Shown here: one piece after another, positions 1 through 7,916 of the stretch
Position numbering within the stretch: the stretch's first letter is position 1
How the letters are laid out: every line of letters begins with the position of its first letter
Origin: Gemmatimonadales bacterium
GTDB taxonomy: Bacteria > Gemmatimonadota > Gemmatimonadetes > Gemmatimonadales > GWC2-71-9
Direction: 5' to 3'
DNA: 32,376 nucleotides
NCBI GenBank assembly: GCA_013694695.1
Contig: JACDBX010000160.1
Location: 1 to 32,376, forward strand
Translations under genes and position numbers: made by a program
The notes under the pieces: model-generated
What the model was told of the DNA's origin: nothing
The model's database searches: none
Seen by the model: the letters and a program-made list of their open reading frames with translations, nothing else

Positions 1-1
1 C

Positions 2-145
2 ACGCGGCAGGCTCACGCGGCGTTGCAGCGCCAGCTCGCCCGGGCGGAAGCCCGTGCCGCACGCGCCGAGGCGCTCATCGAGCTCCAAAAAAAAGTCGCG
101 GCGCTGTTCGGGGAGACGCTCCCCGAGATCGACGAGCAGCCATGA
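2..145 (+). CDS. IS3-family transposase OrfA, C-terminal fragment (partial at window edge)
   Basis: Frame 2 reads TRQAHAALQRQLARAEARAARAEALIELQKKVAALFGETLPEIDEQP*, an alanine/leucine coiled-coil-like OrfA tail ending at TGA 143-145, overlapping the orfB ATG at 142. Confidence 0.7.
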   Translation, partial: TRQAHAALQRQLARAEARAARAEALIELQKKVAALFGETLPEIDEQP

Positions 146-1143
146 TCCCGATCATCGCGGCCCATCGTCATCTGGGCGTGCGCCGCTGCTGCCGGACCCT
201 CGAGGTGGCGCCCGCCACCTACTATCGCGCCCAGCGGCCCGTCACCGCGCGCGCACCGATCCTGCGTCCGTCGTCGCCGCGCGCGTTGCAGCCGGCCGAA
301 CGGGCGGCGGTGCTCGACGTGCTGCATGCCCCGCGGTTCGTCGACCTGGCACCCGCCGCCGTGCATGCCACGCTGCTGGACGACGGCACCTATCTCTGTT
401 CGGTCCGCACGATGTATCGCGTGCTGGGGGGCGGGCGGGAGCGGCGTGCCCAGCGTCGGCATCCGGCCTACGCCAAGCCGGAGTTGCTGGCGACCGCCCC
501 CAACCAGCTCTGGAGCTGGGACATCACCAAGCTGCGTGGGCCCGGGCGCGGCGTGTGGTATGCGCTCTACGTCGTGCTCGATGTGTTCAGTCGCTACGTG
601 GTGGGATGGCGGCTCGCCCCGCGCGAACGCGGGGAGCTGGCGGAGGAGCTGTTCCGCTGGTGCCGAGGGCAGCAAGGCCTGCCGGTCGGTGCGGGCCTCA
701 CGATCCATGCCGATCGCGGTGCGCCGATGACCGGCAAACCGGTGAGCGAGCTGCTCGTGGCGCTCGGGATCACGCGCAGTCACTCGCGGCCCCACGTGCC
801 CAACGACAACCCGTACTCCGAACCACAGTTCAAGACGCTCAAGTATCACGCGACCTTCCCGGGACGGTTCGGGAGCCTGGAGGATGCCCAGACGTACTGC
901 CGGGCGTTCTTCCGGTGGTACAACACGATGCACCGGCATAGCGGGCTCGGGATGCACACGCCGCACGACGTGCACACCGGCGCGGCGACGGCGCGGCAGG
1001 CCGCCCGCGCCGCGGTGCTGCGCGCGGCCTATGGCCGCCACCCGGAGCGGTTCGTCCACCGCGTGCCGGTCCCACCGACGCTGCCGACGGAGGCCTGGAT
1101 CAACAAGCCGTCGGCGGCGCTGCTCACGAGCGCAGGACAGTAA
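142..1143 (+). CDS. IS3-family transposase OrfB (DDE integrase core)
   Basis: 333 aa; WSWDITKLRG (first D), IHADRGAPMTGK (second D), NDNPYSEPQFKTLKYH (E), FFRWYNTMHRHSGLGMHTP, all typical of IS3 OrfB/rve. Confidence 0.93.
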   Translation: MIPIIAAHRHLGVRRCCRTLEVAPATYYRAQRPVTARAPILRPSSPRALQPAERAAVLDVLHAPRFVDLAPAAVHATLLDDGTYLCSVRTMYRVLGGGRERRAQRRHPAYAKPELLATAPNQLWSWDITKLRGPGRGVWYALYVVLDVFSRYVVGWRLAPRERGELAEELFRWCRGQQGLPVGAGLTIHADRGAPMTGKPVSELLVALGITRSHSRPHVPNDNPYSEPQFKTLKYHATFPGRFGSLEDAQTYCRAFFRWYNTMHRHSGLGMHTPHDVHTGAATARQAARAAVLRAAYGRHPERFVHRVPVPPTLPTEAWINKPSAALLTSAGQ

Positions 1144-1301
1144 AGGTCAGATCATCCGTGTCGCAAAGATGTTGACAGGTTCCGCGACACGCATGAGAAC
1201 CTCAATTTTTAGGGGGGCCAACAGTGAGCGATAACGCTACGACACGGTTTGAGGTCCGTCAATACGAGGATCGAGTCCAGATCTGCGCCCGCGGACCTAA
1301 G

Positions 1302-2513
1302 ATGCGAATTCATGGCCTCATTGGCGTGTTGGTCCTGCTTGGGCTCTCGCCAGAAATGCTCGCTGGCCAGGCGCGAGCGACCCGGGGCGATACGGTGATC
1401 GTGACTAACCCAATAGGAGGCCGTTGGGGCAAGGCTTCTACGCTACGCGCCGCAGCCAGCGCCCGCCCCCCTGCCCGATACGACGACTTTGGGAATGTGC
1501 TTGCAATTGCGGCGGCTCCTGACGGAGGCGTTTACGTCTTCGACCGCCAAGGACCGGACGGACCCACCCTCAGTCAATTCGATCGGACCGGCAGGTTTGT
1601 TCGCTTTGTCGGGCGGTGGGGCGACGGGCCGGGTGAGTACAATGCGACGGTGCCCAAGGCCGACTTGGCAGTTGGATCAGATTCCGTGGTGCACCTGCGA
1701 GTGGGTGACCGACTGCTGTGCTACGCCGCGGATGGCAAGGCGATCGGCACTGTGCGCATGAGGTCGAGCTTCATGACGGCTCAGCTTCGGGGTGGGAGCA
1801 ACCGAGATTTCTACGTGCGAAGCGAGATCGTCGCGGACCGATCTGGTGCCCGCGTCATGGTTGGCCTGCCGTATACGCACTCTCAGTGCGACGGCACATT
1901 TGTGGACTCAATCTTTGCCCCAGGTGGCAAGCGGCTGGAAACGCATTTGGTGGATCCCCATCAGCGATATCCGCTTTGGATGGTCCTGCCAACTGGCCGC
2001 GTGGTGACGGGTGAATCGTCACGCCTTGGCATTCAGGTCACCTCGCTGAAGTCGCGCCAGGTAATCCAAGCGTGGGTCGGGGAAGCCCCACCGAAGTACC
2101 TACCCGCCGAACTTGCCCAGCTCCGCACGATTTGGGATTGGGTGAAAGCTCGGGGATTTCCAACCGTTTCCCCAGGTGTTCCCGACACTAAGCGCATGGT
2201 CTATGGCATGACGACGGACTATATGGCGTCGAGGGTATGGCTTTCACGATCGAGCATATCCATCCCCTCGCGCCCGCGTTCCGTGGCATCGCAAGCCCGA
2301 GGAGGAAAGAATGAGCGGGCACCGTTGCTGACATACGATGATTTGCCTCGATTCGCGGGTTTCCTGCCGGACGGAACCTACCTTGGCGATGTCGTGCTTC
2401 CCGCGAACGTTCGACGCTTGGATGCGTCATTCGGCGTGGGTTTCGTTTGGGCGGTACTGCAGGATGAGGACGGGGTTCACACGGTATCCAGGTTTTTGAT
2501 CCCGACGAAGTGA
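1302..2513 (+). CDS. exported beta-propeller-like hypothetical protein
   Basis: The ORF is open from 1224, but the ATG at 1302 gives a signal-peptide start (MRIHGLIGVLVLLGLSPEMLAGQA). Repeated strand motifs (FDRTGRFVRFVGRWGDGPGEY) resemble 6-bladed propeller proteins. Confidence 0.6.
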   Translation: MRIHGLIGVLVLLGLSPEMLAGQARATRGDTVIVTNPIGGRWGKASTLRAAASARPPARYDDFGNVLAIAAAPDGGVYVFDRQGPDGPTLSQFDRTGRFVRFVGRWGDGPGEYNATVPKADLAVGSDSVVHLRVGDRLLCYAADGKAIGTVRMRSSFMTAQLRGGSNRDFYVRSEIVADRSGARVMVGLPYTHSQCDGTFVDSIFAPGGKRLETHLVDPHQRYPLWMVLPTGRVVTGESSRLGIQVTSLKSRQVIQAWVGEAPPKYLPAELAQLRTIWDWVKARGFPTVSPGVPDTKRMVYGMTTDYMASRVWLSRSSISIPSRPRSVASQARGGKNERAPLLTYDDLPRFAGFLPDGTYLGDVVLPANVRRLDASFGVGFVWAVLQDEDGVHTVSRFLIPTK

Positions 2514-2559
2514 GCGCTCTGCCAGGGCCTCGTCCGCCCTCACCACCTAGGATTGACCC

Positions 2560-2772
2560 ATGCGCGCTGTCCGTGAGTCCGTCCTGGTTGCCGACGTCAG
2601 TTGGCGCCTGGGCCGGATCAATGAACCCACTGGCGGCGGCCGCCTCGAGTTGGGGGACGGGGCGATCATGCATGGGCTGTCGATGCGCAAGCTGCCGACG
2701 GTGGAGGAGTTCCAGCAATTCACCTTCGGCGAGCTGCGGCCCTTCCTCGGGGAGGCGCGCCGTGGAAGGTGA
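2560..2772 (+). CDS. small hypothetical protein (70 aa)
   Basis: ATG start; its stop overlaps the next ORF; first of three overlapping small ORFs. Confidence 0.45.
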   Translation: MRAVRESVLVADVSWRLGRINEPTGGGRLELGDGAIMHGLSMRKLPTVEEFQQFTFGELRPFLGEARRGR

Positions 2773-2917
2773 GCAGGAGACACCGCAAGCGATCGACCAG
2801 CGGTGGACTGAGGCCTGCGCTGCAGTTGACGAGGTGCGCGAGAAGCTGGAGGAGCTGGAGCGCGCGGGCGGCCGACCGTTCGCGCTTAAACCGAAGCAGC
2901 CGGAGCCCGCCCGATGA
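2762..2917 (+). CDS. small hypothetical protein (51 aa, GTG start)
   Basis: VEGEQETPQAIDQRWTEACAAVDEVREKLEELERAGGRPFALKPKQPEPAR*, a helical ORF overlapping both neighbours. Confidence 0.4.
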   Translation: MEGEQETPQAIDQRWTEACAAVDEVREKLEELERAGGRPFALKPKQPEPAR

Positions 2918-3243
2918 AGAACAATTCCGACGAATTCCAGAAGAGCCTTCGACGTGCTGCAGCCGAGGTGAAGCGGAAGGCCGACGCGCTCACTGCAATC
3001 AAGCGCGCGTCGTTCGCAGAACTCTTTCCCCGGCAATTCATGGAGGCGCAGACGGACTTCTCCGACTTCAATCAGTTGATCGAGGCTTCAGGGCTGAAGG
3101 TGGAGACGCAAGATGACTTCAATGGGATGGATCCGGAGGCGTGGGACAAAGCAGTAGCCACGCACACCCGATTCGCGAACTGGACGGAGATGAAGAACGC
3201 CGCCGGTGCGGAGTTCATGAAACGAAAGTGGGACCAGGCGTAA
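2914..3243 (+). CDS. hypothetical protein (109 aa)
   Basis: ATGA overlap with the preceding ORF; soluble, plausible composition. Confidence 0.55.
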   Translation: MKNNSDEFQKSLRRAAAEVKRKADALTAIKRASFAELFPRQFMEAQTDFSDFNQLIEASGLKVETQDDFNGMDPEAWDKAVATHTRFANWTEMKNAAGAEFMKRKWDQA

Positions 3244-3279
3244 CTGTCACAATTACGCGCTACCCCCGAGGCTAGCTAG

Positions 3280-3447
3280 ATGGGCGTGTACACCGAGTAC
3301 GTTGACCAGCATCTGGACCCGACTGCACTGAAGGTTGAGCGCGCAGTCCAGTTGCGTCGCATCTCCGCGGCGAGGGGAGGCCGTGACATTTTGGTCTACG
3401 CTGCAGGAACCGCCAGCCAGGAGATCGAGGCGAGTGACTGCTTCTGA
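3280..3447 (+). pseudogene. possible N-terminal remnant of an SDH/Clp-fold serine proteinase-like protein
   Basis: MGVYTEYVDQHLDPTALKVERAVQLRRISAARGGRDILVYAAGTASQEIEASDCF*. From memory it resembles the N-terminus of SDH-family Clp-fold proteinases. The reading ends abruptly and no catalytic domain follows. Confidence 0.3.
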
Positions 3448-3726
3448 CAGGCTAGACTCCGCCTGCGCCCCGGTATGAGGGCGTTCAGCCCATTGCCGTA
3501 CCGAACTCGAATGCGGCCCAGTCTGGGGCATAGGTAGACGATTGCCTCAGTTTCCACGAACCCCTTTGCGCGCACGCGGGCGCGAGGGAACCGATTGGTT
3601 CCGCCGTTCCTTCCGCCGTTGGGATCGGCAGGGAGCCTAACACCGACCTCACAAACAGGTCAGGTTGCCCGGTCTAATCGCGTTTTCACGGCTTTTGGCA
3701 CTGGTTTGTGGGGGTGGGTGTGTCGG

Positions 3727-3768
3727 CTCCGGAGCAAGAGGTCGCGCGTTCGAATCGCGCCGGGCCCA
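3727..3768 (+). tRNA. tRNA-Arg(CCG)-like 3' half only (anticodon loop to discriminator base); 5' half missing, probable attachment-site remnant
   Basis: CTCCGGA loop (anticodon CCG), GCAAG 3' anticodon stem, AGGTC, T-arm GCGCG-TTCGAAT-CGCGC, CGGGCCC-A. The upstream sequence gtcgg does not pair with GCAAG, and no GGGCCCG 5' acceptor strand is present. Confidence 0.7.
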
Positions 3769-3935
3769 TTCTCAAGACCATATCCGGAACGCGCGACCAT
3801 ATCGCACGCGTGGAGCCCACCCTGCGGGTGGGCTCGCCTTCGGCTCGAATCGCGCCGGGCCCATTCTCAAGACCATATCCGGAACGCGCGACCATATCGC
3901 ACCCGTGGAGCCCACCCGCTTCGCGGGTGGGCCGG
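3750..3935. repeat. about 95-bp tandem direct repeat (about 1.9 copies): tRNA T-arm 3' end, flank and hairpin
   Basis: TCGAATCGCGCCGGGCCCATTCTCAAGACCATATCCGGAACGCGCGACCATATCGCAC(G/C)CGTGGAGCCCACCC at 3750 and again at 3845. Confidence 0.9.
3810..3856 (+). repeat. hairpin repeat family copy R1
   Basis: gtGGAGCCCACCCtgcGGGTGGGCTCgccttcggctcgaatcgcgcc; 10-bp perfect stem (3813-3822/3826-3835). Confidence 0.85.
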
Positions 3936-3950
3936 CCTGCGGCTCAGCCC
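3905..3950 (+). repeat. hairpin repeat family copy R2
   Basis: gtggaGCCCACCCGCttcGCGGGTGGGCcggcctgcggctcag; 10-bp stem (3910-3919/3923-3932). Confidence 0.85.
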
Positions 3951-3990
3951 CCTTCCCCCGCCAGAAGCGCCCGACTTCATTCCATGCTGT

Positions 3991-4006
3991 GCATATTATA
4001 ATATGC
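3991..4006. promoter_or_regulatory. perfect 16-bp palindrome, candidate antitoxin operator
   Basis: GCATATTATAATATGC, a perfect inverted repeat 4 bp upstream of the -35. Confidence 0.55.
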
Positions 4007-4010
4007 GTAG

Positions 4011-4038
4011 TTGACAAATACGAAAACCAAAATATACA
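4011..4038 (+). promoter_or_regulatory. promoter of the first hipBA-like module
   Basis: TTGACA (4011-4016), 16 bp, TATACA (4033-4038), 7 nt before the hipB1 ATG at 4046. Confidence 0.6.
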
Positions 4039-4045
4039 TTGTACC

Positions 4046-4411
4046 ATGCGTACGAAATCTGGAACTCTACCGGTCGAGGTCCGACTCGGCCTCCGCAAGC
4101 TTGGGAGCGACATCCGTCGCGCTCGGCTGGCACGGCGCATCCCGATGGCGTTGCTGGCCGACCGGGTCCAAGTCTCCCGGCTGACACTCGGCAAGGTCGA
4201 ACGGGGAGCGCCCACCGTCGCTGTCGGCACCTACGCCACGGTCCTCTGGGCGCTTGGTATGGGATCACGACTCCGTGACCTCGCTGACCCAGAAACCGAC
4301 AAAGTGGGACGAGACCTGGAGGAGGACCGCCTCCCGACCCGAGCATTCACCCCGACCTTGGCCACGCGGAGTCCGGCGACCCGCCGAACGAATCGGAGTG
4401 AGGAGTCGTGA
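4046..4411 (+). CDS. HipB-like XRE/HTH antitoxin (module 1)
   Basis: LGSDIRRARLARRIPMALLADRVQVSRLTLGKVERGAPTVAVGTYATVLWALGMGSRL helix-turn-helix; overlaps downstream hipA start (GTGA). Confidence 0.8.
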   Translation: MRTKSGTLPVEVRLGLRKLGSDIRRARLARRIPMALLADRVQVSRLTLGKVERGAPTVAVGTYATVLWALGMGSRLRDLADPETDKVGRDLEEDRLPTRAFTPTLATRSPATRRTNRSEES

Positions 4412-5688
4412 GCAGCCCTGATGCACTGGTCTATCTCGACACTGCAGAGGCACCACGGCTGGTTGGAAGTTTATGGACCAGCTCGAGGCACGGTCGGGAG
4501 TCCGCGTCGTTGGAGTTCGATCCCGATTGGCTGAAGGATCCGATTCATTTCGCGCTCGGGCCAGCAGTGGCACCGGGGCCGGGCCGGTTCGTGACGCCCG
4601 AGGGACATAGACTCTTCGGTGCCATTGGTGACTCCGCCCCTGATCGTTGGGGCCGCGGCCTCCTGCTTCAGCGCGAACGCCAGCGCGCAAGGGACGCCAA
4701 CGAAACGCCACGGGCGTTGCGTGAGTTGGACTATCTACTCGGTGTGGCTGACGGCACCCGGATGGGCGCCCTACGATTCAAGACGACCGTCAACGGCCCC
4801 TTCCTGGGTGAATCCGGGTCATCTCAGGTCCCGCCGCTTCTCGAGCTCCCCCATCTCATGCGGGCTGCCATGACCTTGGAGGCCGATGCGGATCACGCGG
4901 CGGTGCTCGACGCCCTGCGCGTGCTCCTTGCACCCGGCTCGTCCCTCGGTGGTGCCCGGCCCAAGGCTTCCGTGCGCGACCAATCGGGGCGCCTGTCGAT
5001 CGCCAAGTTCCCGAAGGCCACCGACACACGAGACGTGGCCCGTTGGGAAGCGGTCATGCTGCGGCTGGCAGACAAGGCCGGAATACCTGTGCCGGAGCAT
5101 CAGGTGTTTTCAATCGAAAACCGAAGCGTGCTCGTGATGGCCCGATTCGACCGTCGGGGTGAGTCTCGAGTCCCATTCCTTTCCGCGATGAGTCTGCTCA
5201 CCGCTCGTGACGGTGATGTGAGGAGCTACGTCGAGATTGCCGAGGAGCTCCGGCGTATCGAAGGCCCCGGCCGGGAGGGAGGGCCCGCACTGTGGCGCCG
5301 AATCGTGTTCAACATCCTCGCGTCCAATTTCGACGACCATCTCCGAAACCACGCGATTCTGTTTGATGGCGCGTATTGGGCGTTGTCACCAGCCTACGAC
5401 CTGAATCCTGTTCCCGCATATGAGCAGGGCAGAAAGCTGTCGACTGCAATTCACTTCGACGGCGATCAAACAGCCTCGCTCGAGGTGGCACTTGATGCAG
5501 CAAGTGAGTTCGACCTTGACGCACGGAACGCTCGCAACATCATCGGAGAAGTCGCGAAGGCGGTGGCACGCTGGAGGACTGAGGCGTTGGCCACGGGGAT
5601 CAAGCACGGCGAAATCGAAGAGATGGCGAGCGCATTCGAGCATCCGGAGGCCCACGCCGCTCAGCGACTCTCATCGGCTATCAGCTGA
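4408..5688 (+). CDS. HipA-like serine/threonine kinase toxin (module 1)
   Basis: DSAPDRWGRGLL, SLGGARPKA, ASNFDDHLRNHAILFD and LSPAYDLNP, typical HipA N- and C-domain motifs. Confidence 0.9.
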   Translation: MSSPDALVYLDTAEAPRLVGSLWTSSRHGRESASLEFDPDWLKDPIHFALGPAVAPGPGRFVTPEGHRLFGAIGDSAPDRWGRGLLLQRERQRARDANETPRALRELDYLLGVADGTRMGALRFKTTVNGPFLGESGSSQVPPLLELPHLMRAAMTLEADADHAAVLDALRVLLAPGSSLGGARPKASVRDQSGRLSIAKFPKATDTRDVARWEAVMLRLADKAGIPVPEHQVFSIENRSVLVMARFDRRGESRVPFLSAMSLLTARDGDVRSYVEIAEELRRIEGPGREGGPALWRRIVFNILASNFDDHLRNHAILFDGAYWALSPAYDLNPVPAYEQGRKLSTAIHFDGDQTASLEVALDAASEFDLDARNARNIIGEVAKAVARWRTEALATGIKHGEIEEMASAFEHPEAHAAQRLSSAIS

Positions 5689-5774
5689 TGTCGCCTACGA
5701 CCACCCCACTTCCTTGCCGGAGACTCCTTTCCTTGAGCGGATGGAGTCATGCCGCGAAACATTACAGCGCCACG

Positions 5775-7076
5775 CTAGGTTGCGGCCATCGTTCCCCTGC
5801 AGACTTGAAGCCGGGTTCCGATACGGCCCACCAAGTCATGAATAACGTCAGCATCGAGGCCTTCATCAATCGTCTTCGATTCAATTTGGTCCAGGACTTG
5901 ATCCGCCCCGTCAATCATCGCGATTACCCGACCGACCAGTTCTTCGTGTGGCACGCCCGCCGTCCCTGCAAGCTTCTTCCAGTCTGACAATCCAATCTTT
6001 CGCACCTCATACTCACGACCAATTCGCATCGCGAGCTTCACCCTGTGAAGCGGCTCCTCGGCATAGGGCAGGAAACTCGTGATGTCGTAGAATGGCGCCA
6101 ACCGACTCTCACCCGCGGCGGCGTGGAGCAAAGCAAAATTTTTCGCGTGCCCATCAGTCCCAACAATGATCCAGTTGAGCGCTATTGCGCCTAGAAATCG
6201 ATCCACATCTTCCGATGGCCGGGTAGAATAGTCCCGCAGTAGCTCGATGACGCTTCGAATCCCAGGGCCTCCCTCTGCCTCGTACTTTCCCATGGGCATC
6301 ATCCCAAGCGCTTGGCAGACATCTTCCTGGTGTATCCTGTGGTAGGTACCCCGAACCAAACGCCTATCGTATCGCTGAACTACAATTGCCGGTTCATCTT
6401 CAAATTTCATCACACTGCTTTGAACCGCGCCGAGGTCCAGTGCTCGAGCAAGAGCGAGACACAGATGCTCGTTTTCTGCAAACCCAACAAACTCTCCGGT
6501 AGGTGGTTTCAGGATCCTTGTCGTTGGGGTCCGGCCACCCGGGCGACCCCATCTTCCATCCTCCTCCAATAGCGCGATCTTCGGTTGTGCACCCGCCAGA
6601 CTGAATTGGCCCATCTTCCGAGATCCCGCCCCCAAGCTCCCGCGCTCACGTACTGCCTTCAAGTCTCGCGCAATTTCAGCCTCGGTAAGCCACTCGATCT
6701 CGGGCGCCGCCATCGGGTCCGCCAAAATTTTCTCCACCCGCTCCGGTTCGACAAACTGAACCGCGCCCGCGCAATCAGCTCCCATGAATTCGAGCAGTCC
6801 CGTCGGGCTCCTGACTGAGACACCAAATTGCCTTGCATACTGTTGAAGCGTCCGCTCATTGTCAGGTAGCAGGCCCCACAAGTACGCATTGATCTTGTCG
6901 TGCCCATGCCGTTCTGCAGCGAGCGGCATCGAAAGCGATAGCGGGTACGCACCGGGCGCATTCCGCCACCCCTCATCGTAGATGAACTCAAGTCCTCCGC
7001 TCCTTCCGTACACATTCCCGACCAGGACTCCGTTGCAGAGCGCTGTGAGCTTTGGTGGCTTATCGTTCATTCTCAT
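5775..7076 (-). CDS. hipA: HipA-like kinase toxin (module 2)
   Basis: SLAGAQPKIALL, VVQRYDR, HQEDVCQALG, GTDGHAKNFALL, LAPFYDITS, all HipA motifs. The start is probably MRMNDKPPK, overlapping the hipB stop. Confidence 0.92.
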   Translation of the reverse strand: MRMNDKPPKLTALCNGVLVGNVYGRSGGLEFIYDEGWRNAPGAYPLSLSMPLAAERHGHDKINAYLWGLLPDNERTLQQYARQFGVSVRSPTGLLEFMGADCAGAVQFVEPERVEKILADPMAAPEIEWLTEAEIARDLKAVRERGSLGAGSRKMGQFSLAGAQPKIALLEEDGRWGRPGGRTPTTRILKPPTGEFVGFAENEHLCLALARALDLGAVQSSVMKFEDEPAIVVQRYDRRLVRGTYHRIHQEDVCQALGMMPMGKYEAEGGPGIRSVIELLRDYSTRPSEDVDRFLGAIALNWIIVGTDGHAKNFALLHAAAGESRLAPFYDITSFLPYAEEPLHRVKLAMRIGREYEVRKIGLSDWKKLAGTAGVPHEELVGRVIAMIDGADQVLDQIESKTIDEGLDADVIHDLVGRIGTRLQVCRGTMAAT

Positions 7077-7374
7077 ACCCCTGTTTCCTCTCGCTAGGAT
7101 CGACCCTTCCACCCGCCAGTGCCACGACCTGGTCTAGACTCACCTCTTGGCTGTCCCGGCGATTGTCACGTGTCCCAATCTGAAATCTCAGTCCGAGCGC
7201 ATTCAGGGCTCTTAGAGCCAGACTCAAGTCCACGCTCCGCTTACCTGACTCCAGGTCGACGACCCATTTCCGACTCGCACCAACCCGTGCAGCAAGTTCC
7301 GCCTGCGTGAGCCCCTGCTTCCTTCGCTCCCCTCTGATCAACTGAGCCATCTCGAAAGCCGATCGCAGAAACAT
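7060..7374 (-). CDS. hipB: HipB-like XRE antitoxin (module 2)
   Basis: IRGERRKQGLTQAELAARVGASRKWVVDLESGKRSVDLSLALRALNALGLRFQI; AAGGAG Shine-Dalgarno upstream. Confidence 0.9.
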   Translation of the reverse strand: MFLRSAFEMAQLIRGERRKQGLTQAELAARVGASRKWVVDLESGKRSVDLSLALRALNALGLRFQIGTRDNRRDSQEVSLDQVVALAGGRVDPSERKQGYENER

Positions 7375-7401
7375 TTTGACTCCTTGGTTGCTCTCTCTAT
7401 T

Positions 7402-7498
7402 GTCACCGAAAGGTGTCTTTTATAATATGTAACCCATGGGTGTCTTTTATTGTTTGACACCGATAGGTTACATGATACAATTGTAACCGATCGGTGTC
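7402..7498. promoter_or_regulatory. array of four 16-bp HipB-type operators at exact 27-bp spacing
   Basis: GTCACCgaaaGGTGTC 7402-7417; GTAACCcatgGGTGTC 7429-7444; GACACCgataGGTTAC 7456-7471; GTAACCgatcGGTGTC 7483-7498. Confidence 0.88.
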
Positions 7499-7500
7499 AA
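7472..7500 (-). promoter_or_regulatory. promoter of hipBA module 2
   Basis: Minus strand TTGACA (7500-7495), 17 bp, TATCAT (7477-7472), interleaved with the operators. Confidence 0.7.
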
Positions 7501-7520
7501 TGGGAGGATGTGGCGTAGTC

Positions 7521-7552
7521 GGGCGGCTCGCCTTCGGCTTGAATCCGAATCC
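7521..7552 (+). repeat. hairpin repeat family half-copy R5
   Basis: gggcggctcgccttcggcttgaatccgaatcc matches the right half of R1/R4. Confidence 0.65.
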
Positions 7553-7566
7553 GCGAGGGGGGCGCT

Positions 7567-7841
<275 letters not shown>

Positions 7842-7842
7842 C

Positions 7843-7857
7843 GCCCCTCAGGGGCGA
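7843..7857 (+). terminator. small hairpin after the msrB pseudogene
   Basis: CGCCCC-TCA-GGGGCG; no clear T-tract. Confidence 0.35.
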
Positions 7858-7916
7858 GGCACGTATTCCATGACGAAGAAGACAGCTTATTCCTGGGCTT
7901 CCACCGCGTGGATCGT

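Larger units (their letters stand above)
1..1190 (+). mobile_element. IS3-family insertion sequence, 3' part (left end outside window; right boundary approximate)
   Basis: orfA tail and orfB overlap by ATGA; IS3-like DDE integrase core. After the orfB stop there is a likely right-end sequence (gtgtcgcaaagatgttgacagg). The exact terminus cannot be defined without the left end. Confidence 0.75.

Noticed and set aside
13-1059. 348-aa minus-strand ORF antisense to the transposase
   Set aside because: High-GC shadow ORF; the plus-strand OrfB has clear DDE motifs.
3725-3770. Complete tRNA-Arg gene
   Set aside because: No 5' acceptor strand, D-arm or pairing 5' anticodon stem; only the 3' half is present.
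3665-4045. N-terminal extension of the hipB1 ORF upstream of 4046
   Set aside because: The extension translates the tRNA fragment, tandem repeats and the promoter; the real start is at 4046.
7402-7498. 27-bp periodic repeat as a mini-CRISPR
   Set aside because: Each unit is a 16-bp palindrome overlapping a promoter, with only 11-bp gaps, beside hipB; operator array explains it, and no cas genes are present.
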